From contig DATLXN010000029.1 of the NCBI GenBank assembly GCA_035575715.1, positions 16,464-80,463 of the forward strand: 64,000 bases of DNA, written 5' to 3'. This document shows positions 1-7,316 of the stretch, piece after piece. The notes below the pieces were generated by a model. It did no database searches, was not told the origin of the DNA, and saw only the letters and a program-made list of their open reading frames with translations. Positions within the stretch are counted from its first letter, which is position 1. Each line of letters begins with the position of its first letter. The DNA is from JACCSI01 sp035575715 (GTDB lineage: Bacteria > Acidobacteriota > Vicinamibacteria > Vicinamibacterales > UBA2999). A program made the translations under genes and the position numbers.

Positions 1-1193
1 TCGCGGACGGCGATGACGTCGGGTACCGCGTGCCTGCGGATAACCCTTTCGTGGACGGGCAACCGATCGTCGCGATGCCGGAGATCTGGGCGGTCGGGTT
101 CCGAAACCCCTGGCGCTATACCTTCGACGACCTCGGCCCTGATGCGACCGGGGCACTGATCATCGCGGACGTTGGCCAAGGGCAGCGCGAAGAAATCAAT
201 TACGAGCCGCGCAACGCCGGCGGGCGGAATTACGGATGGCGCATCCGCGAAGGTCGCATTGCGACACCTAATGTTCCGCCGACGTCGCCGGCCTTCGGCC
301 CGCTGGTCGACCCGATTTTCGATTACTCGCATACCGACGGACGATCGATCACTGGAGGCTACATCTACCGAGGAACGGGCCTTGGCGCGAGTTATCGCGG
401 GCGCTATTTCTACGCCGACTTTGTCAGGGCGCGCGTCTGGTCCCTAGGACTGGCGGTCAGCGCCTCAGGCGAAGCGACTGCAACCGACGTGATCGAACAC
501 ACCACCGAGTTGGGTTCCGGAATCACGGGAGGCATTGCGTCGTTTGGTCGCGACTTGTCGGGCGAGTTGTACGTCGTGACCTTCGCCGGACGCGTCGTGA
601 AAATCGTCGCCGACGCCGGTCCGGCGCCCTCAGCGCCCCAGGATGTGCGTGCCGTTGTCTCAGGTTCGACGGTGACGGTCTCGTGGACCGCGCCCGCTGC
701 GGGCGCGGTGCCGTCATCGTACCGCCTCGAAGCAGGCTCGGTGTCGGGCGCATCAGATCTCGGGATCGTGAGCACCGCCGGCCCCGAGACCTCGCTGACG
801 TTTCCCGGAATTCCCGCCGGCACCTATTTCGTGCGAGTTCGTAGTATCACCGGCGGCGGCGCCAGCGTGGCGTCGAACGAGGTCACGATTGTTGTGGGTG
901 GTGGCGGCTGCGGCGCCGCTCCGCCTGCGCCAACAGACTTCGCCTCGACGGTCAATGGCCGAGAGGTGACGCTCACCTGGCAGGTCTCATCGACGGCGAG
1001 TGGACCCACGAGTTTTAGTATCGAAGCGGGCAGTGCGAGTGGCGCGGCCAACCTGGCGATGATCAGTATCGATGGCGGCCTGCGGTCGCTCTCGGTGTCG
1101 GCGCTGCCTGGTCGGTACTTTGTCCGCATCCGTGGCCACAACGACTGTGGCACGAGCGGCGCCTCGAACGAGGTCACCGTCACGGTGTTTTAG
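1..1193 (+). CDS. PQQ-type sugar dehydrogenase (glucose/sorbosone dehydrogenase family), C-terminal part with FN3-like tail
   Basis: The frame is open from base 3, so the gene begins upstream of the window. The first ~190 visible residues match the C-terminal blades of the soluble glucose/sorbosone dehydrogenase beta-propeller (motifs FRNPWRYTFD, ADVGQGQREEIN, NYGWRIREG, GGYIYRG, YFYADF), which use PQQ to oxidise sugars outside the cytoplasm. Two ~90-residue repeats follow, each beginning P-x-A-P and ending SNEVTV, which resemble fibronectin type III domains and may bind carbohydrate or act as spacers. The signal peptide and most of the catalytic domain are outside the window. The 3' end overlaps the convergent TVP38 gene by 14 bp. 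The family call is firm; the substrate is unknown. Confidence 0.85.
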   Translation, partial: ADGDDVGYRVPADNPFVDGQPIVAMPEIWAVGFRNPWRYTFDDLGPDATGALIIADVGQGQREEINYEPRNAGGRNYGWRIREGRIATPNVPPTSPAFGPLVDPIFDYSHTDGRSITGGYIYRGTGLGASYRGRYFYADFVRARVWSLGLAVSASGEATATDVIEHTTELGSGITGGIASFGRDLSGELYVVTFAGRVVKIVADAGPAPSAPQDVRAVVSGSTVTVSWTAPAAGAVPSSYRLEAGSVSGASDLGIVSTAGPETSLTFPGIPAGTYFVRVRSITGGGASVASNEVTIVVGGGGCGAAPPAPTDFASTVNGREVTLTWQVSSTASGPTSFSIEAGSASGAANLAMISIDGGLRSLSVSALPGRYFVRIRGHNDCGTSGASNEVTVTVF

Positions 1194-1860
1194 GTGTCTC
1201 CAGCCTGATCGCGCGGGCTGCGGCTCGCGCGATCAGCACGCTGGCAATCACCGTCGTCACTAAACCGACCGCGATCAGCACCCAGTAGATTGGTCCGCGT
1301 GGCGCTGTGGCGCCCCTCGCCAGCGCCGCCACATCGCCGGCGACCTTGCCCGCGTAAACGTACATCGTGATCGCCGGCGCCATGCCGATCAGCGCAAGGG
1401 CATAGTCCCGTGTGCGCACGCGAGTGATCCCGAGGATGTAATTGAGCAGGATATAGGGGACGGCGGGGGACAACCGCAACAGGAACATCAGCCGCACGCC
1501 CTCGGACTCCACCGCGCGGTCGACGGCGGCGAGACGCGGGTGTCGCGCGACGTACGACTCGACAAAGCGCCGCACGGCATAGCGCGCCGTCCAGAACGCC
1601 AGCATCGCGCCGAGTGACGCGCCGAGCATCGCGTAGATGACCCCGTAGGCCACACCCCACAGAGCGCCGGCGGCGATGGTCAACCAGACGCCGGGGATCA
1701 ACAGCACAGCGGCGATGCCGTAGCCGCCGATGAAGGCGGCGGGGCCCCACACGCCCAGCGATTGCACCCAGGCGGCGTAGGCGGGCAGGCGCGCGGCCGC
1801 CTCACGCCCAAACAACAGCAAGGCGATCAGCCCACAGATCGCGATCGCAGCTTTAGCCAG
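1180..1860 (-). CDS. TVP38/TMEM64 (DedA-like, VTT domain) membrane protein
   Basis: This is a multi-pass inner-membrane protein. It carries the VTT/SNARE-associated core (LIPGVWLTIAAGALWG, GASLGAMLAFWTARY, a charged re-entrant loop, then FLLRLSPAVPYILLNYILG), typical of TVP38/DedA proteins implicated in lipid handling and membrane homeostasis. The start is uncertain: a GTG at 2010 would overlap rpiB by 145 bp and encode a basic non-conserved leader, so I prefer a CTG at 1860 just after the rpiB stop (TTG at 1821 is another option). It is the last gene of a minus-strand run after the D-aminoacylase and rpiB, and is probably co-transcribed with them. Confidence 0.75.
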   Translation of the reverse strand: MAKAAIAICGLIALLLFGREAAARLPAYAAWVQSLGVWGPAAFIGGYGIAAVLLIPGVWLTIAAGALWGVAYGVIYAMLGASLGAMLAFWTARYAVRRFVESYVARHPRLAAVDRAVESEGVRLMFLLRLSPAVPYILLNYILGITRVRTRDYALALIGMAPAITMYVYAGKVAGDVAALARGATAPRGPIYWVLIAVGLVTTVIASVLIARAAARAIRLETPKTP

Positions 1861-1865
1861 GCTGC

Positions 1866-2321
1866 TTACTCGCGTGCGAACTTGGACTCGATGGCGTCGA
1901 CTTTTGCCAGCCGGCGCAGGTGGCGTTCTTCTGCCGAAAACGTCGCGCCAAGGAAGGCCTCGACGAGCACGCGCGCCAACGCCGGGCCGACCACCCGGGC
2001 GCCAAGACACATCACATTGATGTCGTCATGTTCGACGGCCTGGCGCGCGGAATAGGTGTCGTGGCAGACGGTGGCACGGACGCCTGGGAATTTGCTCGCC
2101 GCGACCGCCACTCCCGCGCCGCTGCCGCAGACGATGACGCCGCGATCGACCTGGCCATTGCGAATCGCAGTGGCGACGGCTTCGGCGATGTCCGGATAAT
2201 CGACCGCGGCACTCGAATGGGTACCCAGATCGAGAATCTCATGGCCCTGTTGCGCCAACACGCCTGCCAAATCGCGTTTCATCTCAAAGCCTGCATGATC
2301 GGCACCGACAGCGACCCTCAT
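1866..2321 (-). CDS. rpiB: ribose-5-phosphate isomerase B
   Basis: This cytoplasmic enzyme interconverts ribose 5-phosphate and ribulose 5-phosphate in the pentose phosphate pathway. The protein shows the LacA/RpiB fold signatures: MRVAVGADHAGFEMK at the start, DYPD, the catalytic cysteine loop VCGSGAGVAVAASK, and the conserved HDTYSARQAVEHDDINVMCLG stretch split around residues 100-120. The ATG at 2321 is chosen because it begins the conserved strand; a GTG upstream at 2381 would overlap the preceding gene. At 151 residues it has the normal family length. The gene lies 13 bp downstream of the D-aminoacylase stop and is followed directly by the TVP38 gene. Confidence 0.93.
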   Translation of the reverse strand: MRVAVGADHAGFEMKRDLAGVLAQQGHEILDLGTHSSAAVDYPDIAEAVATAIRNGQVDRGVIVCGSGAGVAVAASKFPGVRATVCHDTYSARQAVEHDDINVMCLGARVVGPALARVLVEAFLGATFSAEERHLRRLAKVDAIESKFARE

Positions 2322-2334
2322 CGCCTCATCATAA

Positions 2335-4323
2335 CTAAGGTGTGGCCTTCCACCGGGCACTAACCCTCGCGATTTCACCACCCGGCGCCCACGTCACCAG
2401 AACTTTGGCGCCGTTCGGGCCACTCTTGTGACGCACCTGGTCGGTGGCGCGGATGCTCGCCGACATCCCTCTGGTCAACTTCACCGGGGTGCCGTTGATC
2501 ACCTGATCGATCTCGCCGTCGAGCACATAGAACGTTTCGGTGACGGCATGACGATGCTCGCCGGAATCACTGTTGGCGGGGAAGGTCAGTTCGACAATTT
2601 CCACTTCGCTGCCACGGACATCGGTCTGGTCGACTAAGACCCGCATCGAGACGCCGCTCGGGCTGACCAACGTGCGCGCGGTCGATGTCGCCGGTGCGCG
2701 ATACGACGGTCCGTAGAGCACACGCCCCGGCCGCGCGGCGGTCATCGCGCCATTCTCGAAGGCCACTTGGCCATTGACAATCACATGCGTGACGCCTTCC
2801 GCGTAGCTATGCGGTTTCTCGAAGGTCGCCGTATCGCGGACGCGCGCGGCATCGAAGACCGCGATGTCGGCCTTCATCCCGGTGCGCAGCACGCCGCGAT
2901 CGCTGAGACCGAGCCGCTGCGCCGGCAGCGAGGACATCTTCTGCACTGCTGTCTCCAGCGAGATCAGCTGTTTGTCGCGCGCATACACGCCGAGGACGCG
3001 GGCGAAGGTGCCGTAGCTACGCGGGTGCGGATGATTGCGGCCAAACACCGGAATCTCCCCATCCGACCCGATCATGGTCGCCGGGTGCACCATGATGCGC
3101 TGCAGATCCTCTTCGTTGATCGCGTGGAAAATTCCTTGCGCGCCGCCTTGTTCAACGATCCACAGCGCGGCCTCGGCCGCGTTCTCGAGGGTCACTGGTT
3201 GTCCGCGTTTCTTTGACGTGATCTCGGCGAGATTCATACCCGCCAAAGTCGGGTCGAACTGCGCACTGGACACCACCACGTTCTTCGGATCACCGCCGCC
3301 GCGCTCATCACGAATGATCGCGACGGTCTCGCCTTTGATCTTGGCGCGTGTCGCCGGGTCCTTCAGTCGCTTCAGCGTCGCCTCGTTGCCGCCTTCAAGC
3401 GCCCACGCCGGCAGCAGCGCCGATCCGATGCTGGTCGCCGACGCCGTGTAGGGATACTGATCGATCGTCGCGTCGACGCCGCGCGCCCGCGCTTGGTCGA
3501 CCAGCCGCAACGTCTCGACCGATCGCCCCCAGTATTTCTTGCCGACGACCTTGTGATGGGTCAGCTGGGTCGGCAGGCCCCCTTGTTCGCCAATCGCAAT
3601 CGTTTCGCGAACACTGTCGACGACCTTCGACGCTTCGTCGCGCATATGTGAGATGTAAATGCCTCCCATCGCGCCAGCGACTTTCGCCAGTTCCACCACT
3701 TCCGCGGTCGTGGAGAACGTGCCGGGCACGTAGAACAACCCGGAACTCAAACCAAACGCGCCCTGTTCCATTCCTTGCCGGACCAGGCCGCCCATCCGCT
3801 CGACTTCCTCCGGAGTGGCCACTCGATCGACGGCGCCCATCACGGCACTGCGCACCGAACCCTGACCGATGAAGCTGGCGAAGTTGGGTGTAAACCGCGT
3901 CGCCGCCACGGTCGCGAGAAAGGGCCCGAGCGGGACGTCGGACCCGCCGTCTGGGCCTTCGACCAGCGTGGTGACGCCTTGGCGGACATAGTTGTCAGCC
4001 GTCGGCACTTCAAAAATGCCGCGTCGCGCATGGGTGTGGATGTCGATGAAGCCCGGCGCGACCACCATCCCGCTGACGTCGATGACCCGCCCGGCGGGCG
4101 CCTCGATGCGCGGGGCGATCTGGACGATGGTGTCGCCGACGATGGCAATGTCACCGCGATACCACGGGCTCGCCGTGCCATCGACAATCCTCCCCCCGCG
4201 AAGGATGAGGTCATAGGCGCGCGGGGCTGCGCTCTGCGCCTGGGCATCGATAGGGTTGCCGCCGCTGGTGAGAGCGAGGGCCAGAAATGCGATCACGGCT
4301 GAAACTCGAAGATAGGAGCTCAT
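2335..4323 (-). CDS. D-aminoacylase (amidohydrolase) fused to a C-terminal cupin domain
   Basis: Residues 1-30 form a signal peptide, so the protein is exported. Residues ~38-530 are an N-acyl-D-amino-acid deacylase-type amidohydrolase: metal site GFIDIHTHARRG, SHMRDEA, LTHHKV and the late Asp in MIGSDGEIP. It likely releases D-amino acids from N-acyl derivatives. Residues ~555-655 form a cupin, with HRHAVTETFYVLDGE supplying the His/Glu metal ligands. The family is usually ~480-530 residues, so the cupin is an added module. The ATG at 4323 has a TATAGT box 8 nt upstream, predicting a leaderless mRNA. The substrate cannot be told from sequence. Confidence 0.85.
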   Translation of the reverse strand: MSSYLRVSAVIAFLALALTSGGNPIDAQAQSAAPRAYDLILRGGRIVDGTASPWYRGDIAIVGDTIVQIAPRIEAPAGRVIDVSGMVVAPGFIDIHTHARRGIFEVPTADNYVRQGVTTLVEGPDGGSDVPLGPFLATVAATRFTPNFASFIGQGSVRSAVMGAVDRVATPEEVERMGGLVRQGMEQGAFGLSSGLFYVPGTFSTTAEVVELAKVAGAMGGIYISHMRDEASKVVDSVRETIAIGEQGGLPTQLTHHKVVGKKYWGRSVETLRLVDQARARGVDATIDQYPYTASATSIGSALLPAWALEGGNEATLKRLKDPATRAKIKGETVAIIRDERGGGDPKNVVVSSAQFDPTLAGMNLAEITSKKRGQPVTLENAAEAALWIVEQGGAQGIFHAINEEDLQRIMVHPATMIGSDGEIPVFGRNHPHPRSYGTFARVLGVYARDKQLISLETAVQKMSSLPAQRLGLSDRGVLRTGMKADIAVFDAARVRDTATFEKPHSYAEGVTHVIVNGQVAFENGAMTAARPGRVLYGPSYRAPATSTARTLVSPSGVSMRVLVDQTDVRGSEVEIVELTFPANSDSGEHRHAVTETFYVLDGEIDQVINGTPVKLTRGMSASIRATDQVRHKSGPNGAKVLVTWAPGGEIARVSARWKATP

Positions 4324-4330
4324 GGCGGGC

Positions 4331-4672
4331 GACTATACCTTGGGTGGCGGCCGACGACACCTGGGGACGGATACCTTGGGGGCGGAGTGGATACCTTGGG
4401 GACGGAGGTCGGGCACAGATCACGGCGTGGGGACGGAGGTCGCCCCTTGGCCCGGGGGCGGGGACGGAGGTCGCCGTTCGCCGTGGGACGGGGACGGAGG
4501 TCGGGTCCAGATCCGCGCCATTTCCCTGGGACGGGGACGGAGGTCGCCCTTCGCTGTGAGGCGGGGACGGAGGTCGGCCTAGGAGGTCGGCCCACTGGCC
4601 CGGGGCGGGGACGGAGGTCGACAACCCGGAGGTCGACAACCCGGAGGCCGACAACCCGGAGGCTGACGACCG
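4331..4672. repeat. dense repeat region: seven GGGGACGGAGGT units plus a 15-bp tandem repeat
   Basis: This intergenic stretch between divergent genes is almost wholly repetitive. The exact 12-mer GGGGACGGAGGT occurs at 4398, 4429, 4460, 4490, 4533, 4563 and 4607, spaced 30-31 bp or 43-44 bp, usually followed by CG. A related decamer ATACCTTGGG occurs three times at the left side (4334, 4370, 4391). From 4619 to 4663 the 15-mer CGACAACCCGGAGG(T/C) is tandem three times. The region has open frames, but their translations are only the repeats. The same 12-mer appears in reverse complement inside the udg gene at 53.6 kb. Confidence 0.9.
4332..4337 (-). promoter_or_regulatory. -10 element TATAGT of the D-aminoacylase operon
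   Basis: TATAGT lies 8 nt upstream of the ATG at 4323 on the minus strand, so transcription would begin at or within a base or two of the start codon. No Shine-Dalgarno sequence could fit between them. Confidence 0.5.
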
Positions 4673-4692
4673 GATCGCCGGGTCGCCCGTCT

Positions 4693-4698
4693 TATAAT
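4693..4698 (+). promoter_or_regulatory. -10 element TATAAT of the VWFA gene
   Basis: A perfect TATAAT ends 6 nt before the ATG at 4705, so the predicted start of transcription is the A of the ATG. No Shine-Dalgarno sequence precedes it. Confidence 0.6.
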
Positions 4699-4704
4699 GT
4701 TGCT

Positions 4705-5979
4705 ATGCAATACAAGCGATCCCGTCTCTGGATGGGCCTGGCGTTAGCCCTGACCGCCGGCGTTAGTGTGGGTGCGCAAGCGCCCGCTGGACAGGCCGCG
4801 CCACCCGGGGTGCCCGCCGTCCAGGCGCCGCGCCAGCCCGACTTCCGCAGCGCGGTCGATTACGTGACGATGGACGCCATCGTCCGCAACGGCAAAGACC
4901 AGTTTGTCGCCGACCTCACCCGTGATGACTTCGAAGTGTTCGAGGACGGCGTCAAGCAGGACGTCTCGTCCTTTACGCTGGTCCACGGCGGGCGCGTGCA
5001 TAACCTGATGGCCGCGCCGCCTCCGCCGGCCCAGGAGGGGATCATCCTGCCGCCGTCGCGCCCGCGCAACGATGCGGCCGGCCGCATCTTTTTGATCATC
5101 GTCGACGACCTGCATCTCGATTTCCGCAACACCGGGCGGATCCGCGACCTGTTCAAGCGCATCTCGCGCACGCTGATCCACGAAGGCGATATGTTCGGGA
5201 TCGTCTCGACCGGCCCATCGTCATTAGCCATCGACTTGACCTACGACCGCAAGATTCTGGACGACGCGATCAAGAAGATCACCGGCAATGGCCTGAAGCC
5301 GTCCGACGTGATTCAAGGCGCCGAGGGCGCTGAGGGCCCGTCAGAAGTGCGCTACCGCGCCCACGTCGCGTTTTCAACCGCGACCGACATTGTTCGGCAA
5401 CTCGAGAAGGTCACCAATCGCCGCAAGGCGGTGGTCTGGGTGAGCAACGGCTTTGACTTCAATCCGTTTGCTGAATCCCGGCTCGGTGAAGACCCGGTGT
5501 TCGGCGGCCGCTTTGGCCAGAGTCGAGAAGAAGGCCGCGAGCAGCGTGATCAGTTCAATCGCGGTCAAACGTTTGCGGATGCCGACCTCGCCCGCGAGCT
5601 CGGCGAGCTGACCCGATCAGCCAATCGCGCCAACGCGACGATTTACACCATTGACCCGCGCGGGCTGGTGGCCGGCGCCGACCTCGACGAGCAGCTCGAT
5701 CCGATGGAGTTTGGCGAGCATGTCCGAAAGACGCAAGACAGTTTGCGCGTTTTAGCCGACGAAACTGGCGGGATTGCCGTCGTCAACCAGAACGATTTCG
5801 ATAAGGCCTTGAAGCGGATTGATGCGGAGACCAGCGATTACTACGTGCTGGGTTATTCATCGACCAATCCCGACCCGCTGAAGCGGACGCGCAAGATCGA
5901 AGTGAAGGTCAAGCGTCCAGAGATGCGCGTCATCTCACGCACGTCGTATTCGCTGAAGCCAGCGGTGCAGAGCAAGTAG
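4705..5979 (+). CDS. exported VWFA-related protein (acidobacterial type)
   Basis: A signal peptide (MQYKRSRLWMGLALALTAGVS) is followed by a VWFA-like domain of the type common in Acidobacteriota. It opens with an immunoglobulin-like N-terminal part (DYVTMDAIVRNGKDQFVADL, then DFEVFEDGVKQDVSSF), then the Rossmann-like core beginning IFLIIVDDLHLDF with a MIDAS-like DDLHLD. The C-terminal half ends with YYVLGYSSTNPD and RKIEVKVKR, also typical. Such proteins are thought to mediate protein or matrix interactions outside the cytoplasm. The ATG at 4705 is preferred over the longer upstream frame, which only translates the intergenic repeats, and has a TATAAT box directly upstream. The length, 424 residues, is ordinary. 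The ligand is unknown. Confidence 0.85.
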   Translation: MQYKRSRLWMGLALALTAGVSVGAQAPAGQAAPPGVPAVQAPRQPDFRSAVDYVTMDAIVRNGKDQFVADLTRDDFEVFEDGVKQDVSSFTLVHGGRVHNLMAAPPPPAQEGIILPPSRPRNDAAGRIFLIIVDDLHLDFRNTGRIRDLFKRISRTLIHEGDMFGIVSTGPSSLAIDLTYDRKILDDAIKKITGNGLKPSDVIQGAEGAEGPSEVRYRAHVAFSTATDIVRQLEKVTNRRKAVVWVSNGFDFNPFAESRLGEDPVFGGRFGQSREEGREQRDQFNRGQTFADADLARELGELTRSANRANATIYTIDPRGLVAGADLDEQLDPMEFGEHVRKTQDSLRVLADETGGIAVVNQNDFDKALKRIDAETSDYYVLGYSSTNPDPLKRTRKIEVKVKRPEMRVISRTSYSLKPAVQSK

Positions 5980-5982
5980 TCG

Positions 5983-6180
5983 TTACGCGAGGCGCGCCGG
6001 GGCTTGGACCGTCGGTGGCCGGTCGCGCCGCGCTGCGGCGATCGTCTCCTGAATCCGTTCGCGCAGCCAGTCGACCGGCTGTGGCTGCAGCGTGACGAAT
6101 TCTTTCCATTCGTCATGGTTGAGAACGACGGAGATCACGTGTTCGCGATGGTCGTACATGGTGCCGACGATCCTAGTCAC
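5983..6180 (-). CDS. small hypothetical protein (65 aa)
   Basis: A short open frame beginning with GTG at 6180 (an ATG at 6159 is possible) encodes MTRIVGTMYDHREHVISVVL followed by a Trp-rich amphipathic helix region (DEWKEF, VDWLRERIQETI). The composition is that of a folded small protein, not a shadow frame, and the opposite strand offers nothing better. It ends 3 bp from the convergent VWFA stop. I recognise no family. The position downstream of the LysR terminator suggests its own promoter. Confidence 0.5.
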   Translation of the reverse strand: MTRIVGTMYDHREHVISVVLNHDEWKEFVTLQPQPVDWLRERIQETIAAARRDRPPTVQAPARLA

Positions 6181-6193
6181 GTGCCCTGGTATT

Positions 6194-6235
6194 CAAAAAT
6201 AGAATGATCGAATCGGATCGATGTGAATCGATCAT
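6194..6235 (-). terminator. Rho-independent terminator of the LysR gene
   Basis: On the minus strand the LysR stop codon merges into the inverted repeat ATGATCGA (6228-6235) / TCGATCAT (6204-6211), with a 16-nt centre that itself contains ATCGAT, followed by TCTATTTTT. Stem plus T-run fits a terminator. The same palindrome could also be a regulator site. Confidence 0.55.
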
Positions 6236-7137
6236 GACGGTGTGAGCCGCAGCTTGGGGCGGACGCGCTCAAATGCCCGAATCACTTCCTGAACCGTCCG
6301 CGGCGTGCGACTCATCTTCGGGTAGACCCACCCGGTTTCGCGCACCAACGACCGGCCTTCAATCCGGGCGCAGAACAAGTGGCCACTGGCCACGTCGCGC
6401 GACACGGCTTGAAACGGGATGATGGTGATGCCGATGCCGTTGCGGACCATCGCCTTGATGATCTCGACATTCTCGGTTTCCATGACGATTTGCGGTTCAA
6501 TCCGCGAGGTCATGAAGAATTCATCGACCACCCGCCGCGAATTGGACCCGGATTCAAACAGCACGAACGGCTGGCGGACGAGGTCCTGGGGCAGGATCTT
6601 GCGCTTGCGAGACAGCGGGTGCTTCGCGGCCGTCACCAGCAGCAGCTCCTCTTGCATCACCGGAACGGTCACCAGATCGGGCTGGTCGACTGGAATCGTC
6701 AGAAGCGCCAGGTCGCCGGTGCCGCTGCGCAGGTGCGCGATGCACCGTTCCGAGCTGCCGGTCACCAGCTTCAAGTCGATCGCCGGGTGCTGGCGCTTCA
6801 ACTCTTGGAGGAGTGGGGGAAAGACGTAGAGGCAGACGGTCATGCCGCCCATCAGGCGCACCTGCCCGCGCAGCGATTCCTGGCTATCGGTGATGCCGGC
6901 AATGGTGTCTTTCAGGTCCTGAAAGACCCGATGCGACAGCTGCAGCAGCGAATCGCCAGCGGGGGTAATCCGAACGCGTCGCCCGACGCGCAGAAAGATC
7001 GGCTCTTTCAGCTCGTCCTCGAGCAGCAGAATCTGCCGGCTGATTGCCGATTGCGAAACGTGGAGTTTGTGACCGGCGGCGGTGAACGAGCCGGTTTCGG
7101 CGATGGCGCGAATGATTTCCAGCTGACGAAGATCCAA
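6232..7137 (-). CDS. LysR-type transcriptional regulator
   Basis: A cytoplasmic regulator of 301 residues with an N-terminal winged helix-turn-helix (residues 1-60: LRQLEIIRAIAETGSFTAAG, HVSQSAISRQILLLEDEL) and a LysR substrate-binding domain (~90-290: VRLMGGMTVCLYVFPPLL, GTGDLALLTIPV, GIGITIIPFQAVS). The start is a TTG at 7137; its upstream GGGGGA could serve as a ribosome site, and a TGTAAGCT box lies further up. The coinducer is unknown. LysR genes often regulate a neighbour, and the nearest upstream gene is the selenoprotein peroxiredoxin on the same strand, so an OxyR/CysB-like role in redox control is possible. That link is inference from position only. Confidence 0.88.
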   Translation of the reverse strand: MDLRQLEIIRAIAETGSFTAAGHKLHVSQSAISRQILLLEDELKEPIFLRVGRRVRITPAGDSLLQLSHRVFQDLKDTIAGITDSQESLRGQVRLMGGMTVCLYVFPPLLQELKRQHPAIDLKLVTGSSERCIAHLRSGTGDLALLTIPVDQPDLVTVPVMQEELLLVTAAKHPLSRKRKILPQDLVRQPFVLFESGSNSRRVVDEFFMTSRIEPQIVMETENVEIIKAMVRNGIGITIIPFQAVSRDVASGHLFCARIEGRSLVRETGWVYPKMSRTPRTVQEVIRAFERVRPKLRLTPS

Positions 7138-7213
7138 AGTGTCCCCCAGGTAGCCGCAGCTTACATGCGGGCCGGAGATGGATGCAATGTGGATCAGTCG
7201 TTTTATGGATGCC

Positions 7214-7255
7214 AGGATCAGGGATCGGGGATCAGGGATCAGGGATCAGGGATCA
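7214..7255. repeat. heptad array, 6 x (A/G)GGATCA
   Basis: Six exact heptads in tandem: one AGGATCA, one GGGATCG, four GGGATCA (42 bp). It sits between the peroxiredoxin terminator and the LysR gene. The array at 12586-12627 has the same length and the same first unit. Confidence 0.95.
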
Positions 7256-7256
7256 G

Positions 7257-7293
7257 AAAGACAAAGGGCGGACGCAGCACGCTGCGTCCGCCC
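7257..7293 (-). terminator. Rho-independent terminator of the peroxiredoxin gene
   Basis: A perfect 13-bp stem, GGGCGGACGCAGC (7266-7278) against its complement (7281-7293), with a 2-nt loop. On the minus strand it lies 23 bp after the stop codon and is followed by TTTGTCTTTC. Confidence 0.85.
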
Positions 7294-7316
7294 TCAGTCG
7301 ACACGGTTGGCGTCCC

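Noticed and set aside
1861..2010. GTG 2010 as start of the TVP38 protein
   Set aside because: It would overlap rpiB by 145 bp and add a basic segment not typical of the family.
4387..4704. Longer N-terminus for the VWFA protein
   Set aside because: It would only translate the GGGGACGGAGGT repeats, and the true signal peptide and promoter box lie at 4693-4705.
6204..6235. LysR operator
   Set aside because: The palindrome lies at the end of the LysR gene and is followed by a T-run, so a terminator is the simpler reading, though a dual role is possible.
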